In this document: positions 43,923 to 53,370 of the stretch, one piece after another
How positions within the stretch are numbered: the stretch's first letter is position 1
How the letters are laid out: each line of letters starts with the position of its first letter
NCBI GenBank assembly: GCA_050313895.1
Contig: JBNPMI010000001.1
Length of the DNA stretch: 64,000 bases
Strand: one strand, 5' to 3'
From: JALFST01 sp022779285
Lineage (GTDB): Bacteria; Bacillota; Clostridia; Tissierellales; Peptoniphilaceae
The notes under the pieces: generated by a model
The model's database searches: none
Told to the model about the DNA's origin: nothing
What the model saw: only the letters and a program-made list of their open reading frames with translations
Made by a program: the position numbers and the translations under genes

Positions 43923-44851
43923 AGCAACTAAAGAAAGCTACACGAGATGGCTTCGGTGAGGCCATTGTTGAGCTGGGCAAAGAAAATCCGGAAATCTATG
44001 TCGTCGATATTGATATCGGAAAATCCTGCAAGACCGTCGACTTCCGCGATACACTCCCCGAGCAATATCTAAATGTCGGCATTGCTGAACAAAACGGAGC
44101 CGGTGTCGCTGCCGGTTTGGCAACTTGCGGAAAGATTCCCTACGTGGTTACCTACGCTGCTTTCGGTTCCATGCGCATCTGCGAAATGATTCGCCAGGAA
44201 ATATGTTATCCCAGTCTGAATGTAAAAATTGCATGCTCTCACGGCGGTCTCACTCCCGCCAATGACGGCGCTTCCCACCAAAGCATTGAAGATATGGGAA
44301 TCCTACGCACTCTACCGAATATGACGGTGGTCATGCCTGCAGACTATAATGCGGCCAAAGCACTGGTAAGAGCTTCTGCCGAATACAATGGTCCTGTCTA
44401 TCTTCGCTTTACAAGAGATGCCATCCCCCAGATCTATGAGGAAGGCGTGACTCTTGAAATCGGGAAAGCTAATGAACTTAGGACCGGTAACGATATTGCC
44501 CTCATTGCTAACGGAGATACCGTACACCTTGCCTTGGAAGCGGCGACACAACTCAATAAGGAGGGATTGTCTGTCCGTGTGTTGGACATGCACACTATCA
44601 AACCGCTGGATATTGACTGCATCCAAGATTGTGTCCATTCCATCGGAAAGCTGATCACCATAGAAGACCACAATATCCTCAATGGATTAGGTTCGGCGGT
44701 TGCAGAAGTCGTTGCAGAATGCGGACACGGAATTTTACGCCGCATTGGCGTACAAGATCAATATGGACAATCCGCACCTTATGATCGCCTTCTGGCAATG
44801 AATGGCATCACCGTAGAAAACATTGTATCCACAGCGAAATCACTGATCTAA
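43919..44851 (+). CDS. Transketolase, C-terminal subunit
   Basis: A 310-residue partner with the pyrimidine-binding domain (VGIAEQNGAGVAAGLA, SHGGLTPANDGASHQ) and the C-terminal domain (RVLDMHTIKPLD, ITIEDHNILNGLG). The Glu activating ThDP is in AEQN. With the previous gene it moves two-carbon ketol units between sugar phosphates. In some characterised systems (for example apulose 4-phosphate or sulfosugar pathways) split transketolases do the carbon-splitting step, which fits the context here without proving it. Confidence 0.92.
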   Translation: MKQLKKATRDGFGEAIVELGKENPEIYVVDIDIGKSCKTVDFRDTLPEQYLNVGIAEQNGAGVAAGLATCGKIPYVVTYAAFGSMRICEMIRQEICYPSLNVKIACSHGGLTPANDGASHQSIEDMGILRTLPNMTVVMPADYNAAKALVRASAEYNGPVYLRFTRDAIPQIYEEGVTLEIGKANELRTGNDIALIANGDTVHLALEAATQLNKEGLSVRVLDMHTIKPLDIDCIQDCVHSIGKLITIEDHNILNGLGSAVAEVVAECGHGILRRIGVQDQYGQSAPYDRLLAMNGITVENIVSTAKSLI

Positions 44852-44931
44852 GCTGCGAAAAATTTGCATGCATCCATGATCGTTCAACTCTTCAGAGTAC
44901 GGTCAATAAATAACAGAAAGGACAATTCACA

Positions 44932-45690
44932 ATGTTAGATTTCAATGAACAAGTCGTACTTGTCACCGGTGCAGGATCTACAAAGGGTATCGGACGTACC
45001 ATTGCACAAACCTTCGCACGACAAGGTGCTAAGGTTATTCTCACAGACCTTAACCAGGAAGGCCTATCCGCCAATGTCAAAGAAATTGAATCTCTGGGTG
45101 GTCGTGCATACGGTATCGTCAGCAACATCTGCGATAAACCCTCTGTCGATGCCCTTGTCTCGGAGGTCGTTCAGAAATTCGGACGCATTGATGTATTGGT
45201 AAACAATGCCGGCGTCTCCCAGAAAGTTACTGTCGCCGATATGACGCTCGAGGATATGCAACGCATTTTCAATGTCAACGTCTTTGGCCTATTTCTGATC
45301 ACACAAGCAGTTTGTGAGGTTATGAAAAAACAAAACTATGGACGAATTGTCCACTTGAGTTCAGTTTCCGGCAAACGTGGAGGCGGAATCTTTGGAGGCG
45401 CCCACTACTCCGCTTCCAAGGCGGCTGTGCTTGGATTTTCTAAAAATCTGGCCAGAGAAATCTCACAATATGGCATTACGACCAATTGCGTCTGCCCCGG
45501 TCTCATCAATACGGATATTTGGAAAAGTTTACCGAAAACGCAGGCTGATGCGATAATCGCCGATATCCCCATGGGACGCCCCGGTGAAACCCAAGAGGTA
45601 GCAAACGCCATTGTTTTCCTCGCTTCGAAAGAAGCCAATTATATTACCGGAGAAGAGATCGATATTAACGGCGGATCCCACATGGATTGA
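44932..45690 (+). CDS. Short-chain dehydrogenase/reductase
   Basis: A 252-residue Rossmann-fold SDR. The cofactor loop VTGAGSTKGIGRTIA, an Asp at the end of the second strand (VILTDLN, favouring NAD over NADP), NNAG, the catalytic Ser in HLSSVSG and YSASK are all intact; the C-terminal ITGEEIDINGGSHMD is typical. AGAAAGGA precedes the ATG. It lies 80 bases after the transketolase and ends the plus-strand operon. Likely oxidises a hydroxyl of the imported compound or reduces an aldehyde product. Confidence 0.88.
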   Translation: MLDFNEQVVLVTGAGSTKGIGRTIAQTFARQGAKVILTDLNQEGLSANVKEIESLGGRAYGIVSNICDKPSVDALVSEVVQKFGRIDVLVNNAGVSQKVTVADMTLEDMQRIFNVNVFGLFLITQAVCEVMKKQNYGRIVHLSSVSGKRGGGIFGGAHYSASKAAVLGFSKNLAREISQYGITTNCVCPGLINTDIWKSLPKTQADAIIADIPMGRPGETQEVANAIVFLASKEANYITGEEIDINGGSHMD

Positions 45691-45734
45691 GGATACGGTT
45701 TCGCTATACACCGGTGTTCTCCGGAAGAATGAAT

Positions 45735-45787
45735 AAAAAAGGAGCTGATTCCTCCACAAAAGTCGGCTTTTGGATCAGCTCCTTTTT
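45735..45787. terminator. Shared terminator where the two island operons converge
   Basis: GGAGCTGAT (45741 onward) pairs with ATCAGCTCC (ending 45782), with A6 before and T6 after, and an inner region of AAAGTCGGCTTT. It can stop both the SDR transcript and the opposing dehydrogenase transcript. Confidence 0.85.
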
Positions 45788-45828
45788 TACATATTCAATT
45801 CATATCTATCTTTTAAAACTCGATGAAA

Positions 45829-46794
45829 TTATGCAAAAAGATTTACCTGATTTATAATTTTTCCATTTAAAAATGATTGATAATTTTTGACCGCTTGCTC
45901 CAACAATCTGCTCCTGGATTCCAGCGGCGCCCAGCTTAAGTGCGGTGTAATCACACATTGATCCAGCTCATAAAGCGGATTCGTTTCTGAAGGAGGCTCC
46001 TCTTCAAGAACATCCAGCCCCGCTGCTCGTATTGTTCCCGCCCGCAATGCCGCCACCAAGTCCTGCTGATTAATGAGCGGGCCACGACTATTGTTAATGA
46101 TAATCGGTTTTTTTACCATCTTTGCGATGGTTTCTTTACAAATCATTTCTCTATTTTTTTCCGTGAGATTACAATGCAAAACAATAACATCGCTTTGAGT
46201 ATAAATTTCATCAAGACTCACATATTGATATCCTTGTTCTATCATCGTAGGATTTTGGTAAGGATCATTGACAATCACCTTCATGTTTAGTGCTCGCGCT
46301 ACTTTGCCGGTTTGCTGACCGATTCTTCCAAATCCGATAATGCCCATTGTTTTCCCTGCAAGCTCTATAAGAGAATAATCCCAAAATGTCCAATTCCCGC
46401 AATGAGTCCATGCCCCTTTTTTTACCTTTTGATCATGATATCCCACCCTATTGGTGATCTCAAGCAAGAGAGCAATGGCATGCTGAGAAACGGAGTCCGT
46501 TCCATAGCTTGGAATATTGGTCACAACAACACCATGTTCTTTAGCGGCTTGAATATCCACAATGTCATATCCCGTAGCAAGAACCCCTATATACTTTAAT
46601 TGTGGATTTTTCTCAAAATGCTCTTTAGTAATCTGCACTTTATTCACGAAAATCGCAGAAGCTCCTTGAATCCGATTATTTACCTGCGATTCTGTGGAGC
46701 GATTAAAGATAGTGGTATTTCCTAAATTCTCCAAAGGCTTCCACGATAAGTCACCCGGGTTTAATGCATAGCCGTCTAACACAACCTGTTTCAT
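45829..46794 (-). CDS. D-2-hydroxyacid dehydrogenase (NAD)
   Basis: A 321-residue enzyme of the glycerate/phosphoglycerate dehydrogenase family. NAD loop is GIIGFGRIGQQTGKVA; substrate Arg in NNSRGPLIN; the catalytic Glu in LDVLEEEP and His in ITPHLSWA. It interconverts a 2-keto acid and a D-2-hydroxy acid, for example hydroxypyruvate/glycerate. ATG at 46794 has GGAAAGGA upstream; upstream in-frame codons overlap dctM. Last gene of the minus operon, so it may dispose of an aldolase product. Confidence 0.9.
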   Translation of the reverse strand: MKQVVLDGYALNPGDLSWKPLENLGNTTIFNRSTESQVNNRIQGASAIFVNKVQITKEHFEKNPQLKYIGVLATGYDIVDIQAAKEHGVVVTNIPSYGTDSVSQHAIALLLEITNRVGYHDQKVKKGAWTHCGNWTFWDYSLIELAGKTMGIIGFGRIGQQTGKVARALNMKVIVNDPYQNPTMIEQGYQYVSLDEIYTQSDVIVLHCNLTEKNREMICKETIAKMVKKPIIINNSRGPLINQQDLVAALRAGTIRAAGLDVLEEEPPSETNPLYELDQCVITPHLSWAPLESRSRLLEQAVKNYQSFLNGKIINQVNLFA

Positions 46795-46817
46795 ATGTCT
46801 TTTCCTTTCCATTTGGC

Positions 46818-48098
46818 CTAACTGCCGAATATCAACGCGACAGGGGCTTCGATAATTTGTGGTACAAAGATAAAAATCAAAAGACTGATTGCGATAAGTA
46901 GGATCCAAGGAATGGATGCCTTTATAATCTTTTCAATTGGCAATCCTGTAACACTTTCTGCAGCATATAAGCAAACGCCTACCGGAGGAGTGATGAGGCC
47001 GAAAGAAAGCGTAATAACAAGGAATACCACAAAGAACAATGGCGACACACCTACCTTTGTCACGGCCGGCATTAAAATTGGGACAAGGATAAAGATGGCA
47101 GCGGTAGCATCCATAAACATTCCTACAATGATAAGAAATGCATAAAGAACAAGCAAAATAACAATTCGGCTACTGGAAATGCTTGCAATCAAATTCGCAA
47201 CGGTCATTGGAAGGCCGTCAATCTCAAAAAGAAGCGATGCCGGTTTTGCGGCAATGGCAACAAAGAGAATGACACCCGTAGAACGCGCATTTTTTGCAAT
47301 GATACGTGGAATATCTTTCCATGTCAAATTCTTATACAAGTAAATCGATACTAATACGGTGTATACAACAGCAATCGCAGCGCCTTCTGTGGGTGTATAA
47401 ATGCCTGTATAAACTCCGCCTAAAAGTATCGCCGGAGTGAGCAGCGCCGGAATTGCACGGACAAAGGCTGTCCCTAATTTTTTGGGTTGGAAAGGAACCT
47501 TATCTCCGATATTTCTTTTTTTACAAAAAAAGTAATTATATATCATAAAAATGATTCCAATGATGATCCCCGGAATAAATCCTGCTAAAAGTGCTTGGCC
47601 TATGGAGACACCCCCAACTGCAGCTGCATTGATCATAAGCACGCTGGGCGGTATCACGGAAGCCAACATAGAACCCGCCAGGTTAATGGCGGTGGCGTAG
47701 TCTTTCGGATAATTCTTTTTCTCCAACGCATTGATCGACATCTTGCCGATTGACGCAATCGCCGCAACAGACGAACCCGACATTCCTGCAAAGATCATGT
47801 TTACAACTACGGATACATGACCTAAGCCACCGAAAATCCAGCCTACCAGCGCCTCCGCAAGATCATAAATACGATCAGCAATTCCTCCCTCATCCATGAG
47901 CGATCCACATAGAATAAACAAAGGTACAGCAACCATAATAAATGAGTTCATTGCAGTAAACATGGATTGCGCGCCCATACTTAAAGGAAGTTTGCTCATG
48001 AGTGCCATAACGCCCACAGAGGACGCCCCCAAAGCCACAGCAATAGGGATTCCTAAAAACATGAGAGCCATAAAAATTACCATAATCGCGATACTCAT
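46818..48098 (-). CDS. dctM: TRAP transporter large permease DctM (second system)
   Basis: A 426-residue permease with MSGSSVAAIASIGKMSI, IPPSVLMINAAAVGGVSIG and GLITPPVGVCLYAAESV, the DctM signatures. It is only moderately like the plus-strand copy, so this is a separate system and not a recent duplicate. AAGGAGG precedes the ATG, which overlaps the dctQ stop by four bases. Confidence 0.94.
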   Translation of the reverse strand: MSIAIMVIFMALMFLGIPIAVALGASSVGVMALMSKLPLSMGAQSMFTAMNSFIMVAVPLFILCGSLMDEGGIADRIYDLAEALVGWIFGGLGHVSVVVNMIFAGMSGSSVAAIASIGKMSINALEKKNYPKDYATAINLAGSMLASVIPPSVLMINAAAVGGVSIGQALLAGFIPGIIIGIIFMIYNYFFCKKRNIGDKVPFQPKKLGTAFVRAIPALLTPAILLGGVYTGIYTPTEGAAIAVVYTVLVSIYLYKNLTWKDIPRIIAKNARSTGVILFVAIAAKPASLLFEIDGLPMTVANLIASISSSRIVILLVLYAFLIIVGMFMDATAAIFILVPILMPAVTKVGVSPLFFVVFLVITLSFGLITPPVGVCLYAAESVTGLPIEKIIKASIPWILLIAISLLIFIFVPQIIEAPVALIFGS

Positions 48099-48646
48099 TT
48101 TGTACCTCCTTCCATCTGCTCTTCAAGTTCTCTTAATTCTTGATCCCGATCATCAATCGCTGCAATTCTATCCGGATATTCAATGAAGCTTTGAATGACG
48201 CCAATAATCCCCAAAACTCCTGCTACCGGCTGACAGATTCCAATCAATGCCATTGGAATCTGCACAGCGGTTCCTCTTTCATTCATGGCAATCTGCTGAG
48301 ATACAACCTCGCTGCCATAAATCACCATAAAGAGAAAAAGACCGATAACAAATATACTATAAAGAATCGGAATCAACTTGCGCAAGGTTTTTGGCAATTT
48401 TTTTACAAAAATAGTCACACGTGAGGATTCCACGCGGTTAAATCCTGCGGCCAACGCTACAAACATCATCCATAAAAAAAGATAGCGACTGACCTCTTCC
48501 GTCCATGGAAAAGGGTGCCCAACAATGCGACCAATAATTTGAATCAGTATCGTAAAGATCATTCCGGCAACGAAGACTACCAAAAGGAAGTCTTCGATCC
48601 GATTGACGATATTGAAAAAAATCTTCAGTTTTTGAAATTTTTTCAT
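48095..48646 (-). CDS. dctQ: TRAP transporter small permease DctQ (second system)
   Basis: A 183-residue four-helix protein with GRIVGHPFPWTEEVSRYLFLWMMFVALAAG, the DctQ core, and an acidic cytoplasmic tail rich in Asp/Glu. GGTGGTGA precedes the ATG. It lies between dctP and dctM of the same operon. Confidence 0.88.
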   Translation of the reverse strand: MKKFQKLKIFFNIVNRIEDFLLVVFVAGMIFTILIQIIGRIVGHPFPWTEEVSRYLFLWMMFVALAAGFNRVESSRVTIFVKKLPKTLRKLIPILYSIFVIGLFLFMVIYGSEVVSQQIAMNERGTAVQIPMALIGICQPVAGVLGIIGVIQSFIEYPDRIAAIDDRDQELRELEEQMEGGTK

Positions 48647-48656
48647 AGTTCACCAC

Positions 48657-49709
48657 CTATTGGTCACGCCCTGTAAATTTTGCTGTTGCGTCAAATAATG
48701 AATCGTCTTTGATCAATTCTTTGAATTTCGGAAACAGCTTCTTTGAGGCTTCTACAAAATCTTTCGCCGCTTCAGGTGTTAAGTCATTCGATTGCATTCC
48801 TTTCTCTTCCAGTTCTTTCAAAGCAGAGCCGTCGCGTTCGGCCATCATGTCAACATTCCATCCCTGTACTTCCTCTGCAGCTTTTGTGACGGCTTCCTGC
48901 TGTTCCTTGGAAAGACTGTTGAATAATTCAAGATTCATGCCAACAACCCAAGCATCCGCCATATGGTTGGTAAATGAAATGTATTTCTGAACTTCATAAA
49001 AATTATTGGACAGAGGCACATCTACCGGATTTTCCTGGCCGTCTAAAGTATTTAACTGTAATGCGTTGTATACCTCAGAAAAATTCATCGGCGTGGTAAC
49101 CGCACCCAAAGAGCTGAAGAATTCTACATATAAGGAATTATTGGGAACACGGAGTACGAGCCCATTGAGATCCTGAGCATTTGTAATCGGTCTTTTGGAG
49201 TTGGTCACCTGCCGAAATGAACGTGTCCAGCGACCTACCGCTTTGATCTTCATTGATTCAAGACGATGAAACAATTCATCTGCAGTCTCTGAATTCAAAA
49301 AATCAAGAATTTGCTTTTGATTATCAAACATATAAGGAACAGAAATTACATTAAAGCCCGGTTCGAAATTAGAATAAACAGAGCTCGCTAAAATCAGCAT
49401 ATCCAAAGAACCTGCAGACAATTGCTTAATGCCTGCCGCTGTATCTCCGCCATAAAGTGAGCCATTGGGAGAAATTGTGATCTGAAGACTTCCATTCGCA
49501 TATTCCTCCGCGCGCTTTTTAAATTCCTCCGCAGCTGCTGCAATATATGAATTTTGTGGATCCGGAATTGCAACCGTGATTTCTTTTTTTCCTTGCATCA
49601 TCGGGTTTGCGCCTGTTCCGGATTGAGTAGATGCACCCTCCTTGGTTCCGCACGCTGTGACGATTACCAAACTTAATGCCAACATAAACATCGTAATTAC
49701 TTTTTTCAT
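48657..49709 (-). CDS. dctP: TRAP transporter solute-binding lipoprotein DctP (second system)
   Basis: A 350-residue lipoprotein; signal MKKVITMFMLALSLVIVTAC with lipidated Cys at 20. The DctP body has RSFRQVTNSKRPITNAQDL, GLVLRVPNNSLY with the ligand-binding Arg, and LDGQENPVDV. GGAGG lies before the ATG at 49709, 14 bases after the kinase gene. The ligand is unknown; ligand-contact regions differ from the first DctP. Confidence 0.92.
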   Translation of the reverse strand: MKKVITMFMLALSLVIVTACGTKEGASTQSGTGANPMMQGKKEITVAIPDPQNSYIAAAAEEFKKRAEEYANGSLQITISPNGSLYGGDTAAGIKQLSAGSLDMLILASSVYSNFEPGFNVISVPYMFDNQKQILDFLNSETADELFHRLESMKIKAVGRWTRSFRQVTNSKRPITNAQDLNGLVLRVPNNSLYVEFFSSLGAVTTPMNFSEVYNALQLNTLDGQENPVDVPLSNNFYEVQKYISFTNHMADAWVVGMNLELFNSLSKEQQEAVTKAAEEVQGWNVDMMAERDGSALKELEEKGMQSNDLTPEAAKDFVEASKKLFPKFKELIKDDSLFDATAKFTGRDQ

Positions 49710-49723
49710 GATGACCTCCAAGG

Positions 49724-51256
49724 TTAATCATAGTTTTCTAAATACAGTTCTTTAAGTGCCGGATATAGCTTTCGATATACGTTATAACGCTTCTGATAGA
49801 TCTCCTTATTTTCTGGATTTGGAAAAAACACTTTTTTCAACGATGGCCTTACCAATTCTGAGGCAACGTTTTCATCAGAAAACAAATGAACTCCTAATCC
49901 GGCTAACATCGCGGCTCCAATCGGCGCAAAATCATGCACAGTAGCCACCGCTACCTCTTTTCCCGTGATATCCGCTTTTATCTGTGACCAAATCTCGCTT
50001 TGTGAACCGCCTCCAATGGATAGAAAACGAGTATACGTTTGATCCAATTTTAATTCCGCAATTTCAATCATTTGGCGAAGACCGTATCCACAGGCTTCCA
50101 GAATCGCTCTCGCAAAATCTTTTCTCTCCGTAGCGATGGAAATTCCAAAAAAAACACTTCTCGCATAAGCATCCCAAATCGGACTCCTTTCCCCCAATAA
50201 ATAGGGTAAGAAAATTACTCCGTTACTCCCGGGAACAGATCCCTGGGCTTCCGTATTGAATGCCAATAATGCTTCCTCATTCGTGAGTTCGACACCGGTA
50301 TTCCCTAAAACGAAATTGCGGATAAACCATTCATTGGCAACACCGGTATAGGACATCGCTCCTTGATAAATCCATCGATTCGGCAAAACATGATATCGGT
50401 TGATAAATCTTGGATCAAAGATCGGTTTCTCTACACAAACAGTCAGCACATTTGTCGTTCCCGCACTTTCACATAAATCGCCGTGATGAATCGTCCCTGT
50501 CGCAAAAGCGGAGCAGGGTGTATCTGCTCCACCAATGACAACAGGTGTGCCTTTTGGAATCCCTGTTTGGACCATGTCCGAATTTTGTACATAACCCACG
50601 ATTGAGGAAGCTTCCATCAGAGGAGGGAGCTTTGCTTCGTCAATACCTAATGCATCACAAATTTGACTCGACCAAGTCTTTTCATCTCCTTCACCGGTTG
50701 TGTGAAAAAGATTTGTATAAGATGCATTTGAATAATCAATTCCCACCTTGCCCGTCATTTTATGTGCAAGAAATGTGTTGATATGCCCAAAATACCTTGT
50801 TTTTTGATACACATCCGGCATATGATTTTTAATCCAAAGCATCGTAGATCCTGAAAATGCTCCTGCCATAGATCCATTAGCAGTAATTTGAAACAATTTT
50901 TCCTTCCCAACAGTATCCAGGATTTGCTGCGCTTCATGAATGCTTCTGCGATCTGAGTAAATAATGGGATCGACTAACAATTCACCTTTCTCGGAGAGGG
51001 CAATCAATCCGGGACAAAGCGTAGAAATGCCAATACCCACAACCGAGTTTAAAATGCTTTCGTTTTGACTCTGAATTCGTATGAAAACTTTTAACAGTGC
51101 CTGCCAAAGTCCATTACCGTCGATTTGCGCTTCTTTTTCATTGCTCACGATCATCTCATAGGGAGTTTTTTCTGTACAGATCAACCTCCCCCTTTCATCG
51201 AGAACGACTACTTTTAATGCGGTTGTCCCCACATCGATCCCAATCAGGGTTCTCAT
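49724..51256 (-). CDS. FGGY-family carbohydrate kinase
   Basis: A 510-residue sugar kinase. The phosphate loop IGIDVGTTALKVVVLDERG, the catalytic GGADTPC, and the adenosine motif LSIGGGSQSEIWSQI are intact. Closest in form to xylulokinase/gluconokinase-type members. It would phosphorylate the ketose or acid made by the dehydrogenase so that the aldolase can act. AGGAGGAAGC precedes the ATG. Specificity cannot be told from sequence. Confidence 0.92.
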   Translation of the reverse strand: MRTLIGIDVGTTALKVVVLDERGRLICTEKTPYEMIVSNEKEAQIDGNGLWQALLKVFIRIQSQNESILNSVVGIGISTLCPGLIALSEKGELLVDPIIYSDRRSIHEAQQILDTVGKEKLFQITANGSMAGAFSGSTMLWIKNHMPDVYQKTRYFGHINTFLAHKMTGKVGIDYSNASYTNLFHTTGEGDEKTWSSQICDALGIDEAKLPPLMEASSIVGYVQNSDMVQTGIPKGTPVVIGGADTPCSAFATGTIHHGDLCESAGTTNVLTVCVEKPIFDPRFINRYHVLPNRWIYQGAMSYTGVANEWFIRNFVLGNTGVELTNEEALLAFNTEAQGSVPGSNGVIFLPYLLGERSPIWDAYARSVFFGISIATERKDFARAILEACGYGLRQMIEIAELKLDQTYTRFLSIGGGSQSEIWSQIKADITGKEVAVATVHDFAPIGAAMLAGLGVHLFSDENVASELVRPSLKKVFFPNPENKEIYQKRYNVYRKLYPALKELYLENYD

Positions 51257-51269
51257 GCTTCCTCCTGCA

Positions 51270-52157
51270 TTAATCTAGATTCCAATAGGCCTCATAGTTC
51301 TTATCATTTTCTACTTGTTTCAAAAGCTCAACGGTTTCTTTCACAGAATAATTCTTATGAATCAAGCGTCTAAGGGCAATGACAAGTGCTGTCACATCTT
51401 GATACTCCCAAACCCATCGTCCCATTGTGACACCGCCTACACCGCTATCTAAAGCCTCCCTCGTCATATTGAGATAGTACTCTAAGCGTGCGTCTCCTTC
51501 TAATTTTTCCGGGGGATCGCCTCCTTGAATCACAACGCGGAATGAAGAGGGCACTACCGAAATTACCTTGGCCATACTCTCCGGATCTCCAGTATATGTT
51601 GTTTTGATGACATCCAATCCGAGTTCACAGGCGCTACGAACGCAATATGCAATATTCTCCCAAGCAGTACGTTTGTCGACTGATACACTTTCACCCTTTG
51701 GGTAAATGTGTCCAATGAGCGGCATTCCCATGACATCGCAGATTTCGGATATTTTTCCGATTTGCTCAAACTGTTCATTTTGATAATTTCCCAGCGTAAT
51801 GGCGCCGAGCGATACCGCATCCGCTCCCATACGAATTGCCGCATTGACATTTCCGAAAATAATGTCATTGGTTGGAGAGGTAGGCGCATAGTTCGAAATT
51901 TTATGCAAAACGGAGATTCCACTTCCTGCATGCTTAGTCCAACAACGCTTTTGAATACCGCCAGTCATTGTTATCGCATCGGGATGGCCGGCAACGATCT
52001 GATCAATTGTCGTTTGAATATCATGTAATCCTGTCAGCTGCGCAATTCCACGTGAAATAGCATGATCTACAGTAATCGCCATCATTTTGTTACTTTTTGG
52101 ATTGACCATTCTCGAAAGACGAATTTTTTTTCCGAGTGCAAGTGATTCATTTGACAT
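51270..52157 (-). CDS. Class I aldolase of the FbaB/LsrF/DeoC superfamily
   Basis: A 295-residue TIM-barrel protein. MAITVDHAISRG at the first strand, GLDVIKTTYTGD with the presumed Schiff-base Lys, VVIQGGDPP and GVGGVTMGRWVWEYQD (phosphate-binding end; GRNxxQ in typical members) match archaeal-type fructose-bisphosphate aldolase, LsrF and 2-amino-3,7-dideoxyheptulosonate synthase. Here, beside an FGGY kinase, it likely cleaves a phosphorylated sugar. AAAAGGAG precedes the ATG at 52157; it overlaps the dehydrogenase gene by 11 bases. Confidence 0.85.
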   Translation of the reverse strand: MSNESLALGKKIRLSRMVNPKSNKMMAITVDHAISRGIAQLTGLHDIQTTIDQIVAGHPDAITMTGGIQKRCWTKHAGSGISVLHKISNYAPTSPTNDIIFGNVNAAIRMGADAVSLGAITLGNYQNEQFEQIGKISEICDVMGMPLIGHIYPKGESVSVDKRTAWENIAYCVRSACELGLDVIKTTYTGDPESMAKVISVVPSSFRVVIQGGDPPEKLEGDARLEYYLNMTREALDSGVGGVTMGRWVWEYQDVTALVIALRRLIHKNYSVKETVELLKQVENDKNYEAYWNLD

Positions 52158-53220
52158 ATTTCTTCTCCTTTTCATTAACGATAACAATTTTCAAAAACTT
52201 TCCGGACATATGATCTTCCAGTGCCTGATGAAAATCTTCTATCTCATATGTTTTTGATACAAGAGCATCTAAATCTATTCTCTTCGAGAAAACCATTTCC
52301 GCGGACTCTCTATAATCACTTCGTTTATATGCCGTACTTCCTGTAACCGTAAGCTCGTTATAATGAATAATGCTTGGATCAATTTCCGAAGTTTTTCCTT
52401 TTGCAAACCCTGCAAAGAGATTCACCGACCCTCCTTTTTTAGCAATTTTAAGTGCTTCATTTACGAGTCCATTAACTCCGATTGCCATAACCACTCGATC
52501 CGCTCCACACCCCCTCGTTTCCTCCATCACAATATCGTAAAGAGAATCTTTTTCTGGGTTGACAACACGCGTTGCGCCTACTTCCAAAGCACGCTCTCTC
52601 TTGTTACCATCCGGTTCACTCACAATAATTTTGCCTGCTCCAACTGCTCTTGAAAGTTGAACATGCATGAGTCCGATAGGGCCAGCCCCGATAATAACCA
52701 CCGTGTCTGAAAACTGCGTTCCTACATTTTTAAGGCCTCGGATACAACAAGCCAACGGCTCAATCAAGGCTCCAGACGTATAACTGATGTCATCGGGAAG
52801 AACAATCACGTTACCCTTTTGAATAGCAATTTTTGGAATTAAAACATACTCTGCAAATCCGCCATCAAACTCATAACCCAGTGCCTGACGATTCATGCAT
52901 GCATTTTCTCTTCCCGATAAACATGCTTCGCAATTTCCGCATGGGATCACATTGGCAACAGCCACACGATCACCAATCCGATATCCTTTTACTTTATCTC
53001 CGATCTCAACAATCTTTCCGCTAATTTCATGTCCTACAACAGAATCTTTGCGTACTCCCTTTGTTTTGGCGCCGGTAAAAATTCTCTTGTCTGTTCCGCA
53101 CAGTGCCACAGCTTTCATTTCAATAAGAATATCGCCGGAGCCGCATATAGGCTTCTCTATGTCCATCACCTCATAGTTATGAGGATAATTTTCAGGACCA
53201 TGTAAAATTACCGCTTTCAT
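52147..53220 (-). CDS. Zinc-dependent medium-chain dehydrogenase (sorbitol/threonine dehydrogenase type)
   Basis: A 357-residue MDR enzyme. Catalytic zinc ligands are Cys in VALCGTDKRIF and His-Glu in VVGHEISG; the structural zinc has four cysteines in CGNCEACLSGRENAC; the NAD loop is VIIGAGPIGLMHVQL. Such enzymes oxidise a secondary alcohol of a polyol or sugar acid to a ketone. First gene of the minus operon, with GAGGAGG before the ATG and RpiR-type palindromes in its promoter. Confidence 0.92.
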   Translation of the reverse strand: MKAVILHGPENYPHNYEVMDIEKPICGSGDILIEMKAVALCGTDKRIFTGAKTKGVRKDSVVGHEISGKIVEIGDKVKGYRIGDRVAVANVIPCGNCEACLSGRENACMNRQALGYEFDGGFAEYVLIPKIAIQKGNVIVLPDDISYTSGALIEPLACCIRGLKNVGTQFSDTVVIIGAGPIGLMHVQLSRAVGAGKIIVSEPDGNKRERALEVGATRVVNPEKDSLYDIVMEETRGCGADRVVMAIGVNGLVNEALKIAKKGGSVNLFAGFAKGKTSEIDPSIIHYNELTVTGSTAYKRSDYRESAEMVFSKRIDLDALVSKTYEIEDFHQALEDHMSGKFLKIVIVNEKEKKYVK

Positions 53221-53257
53221 AGAACCTCCTCTCTCAATCGTGAAATCGATTTTCTAT

Positions 53258-53327
53258 ATAATAGCATATATGAAATATTATTTCAAATATAAATGCTTTT
53301 TTATTGTAATAATGAAATTTTATTTCT
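53258..53327 (-). promoter_or_regulatory. Promoter of the dehydrogenase-aldolase-kinase operon with two RpiR-type operators
   Basis: A -35 TTGAAA (53281-53286), 17 bases and an extended -10 TGCTATTAT (TATTAT at 53258-53263) read toward the dehydrogenase. The perfect palindrome TGAAATATTATTTCA (53271-53285) overlaps the -35 and spacer; a second site TGAAATTTTATTTCT (53313-53327) lies 42 bases upstream. TGAAA-N5-TTTCA is the form expected for RpiR/MurR regulators. Confidence 0.65.
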
Positions 53328-53370
53328 TTTTTAGAGTAGAAAAAATCCCCCATTATGGGGGATTGACTGA

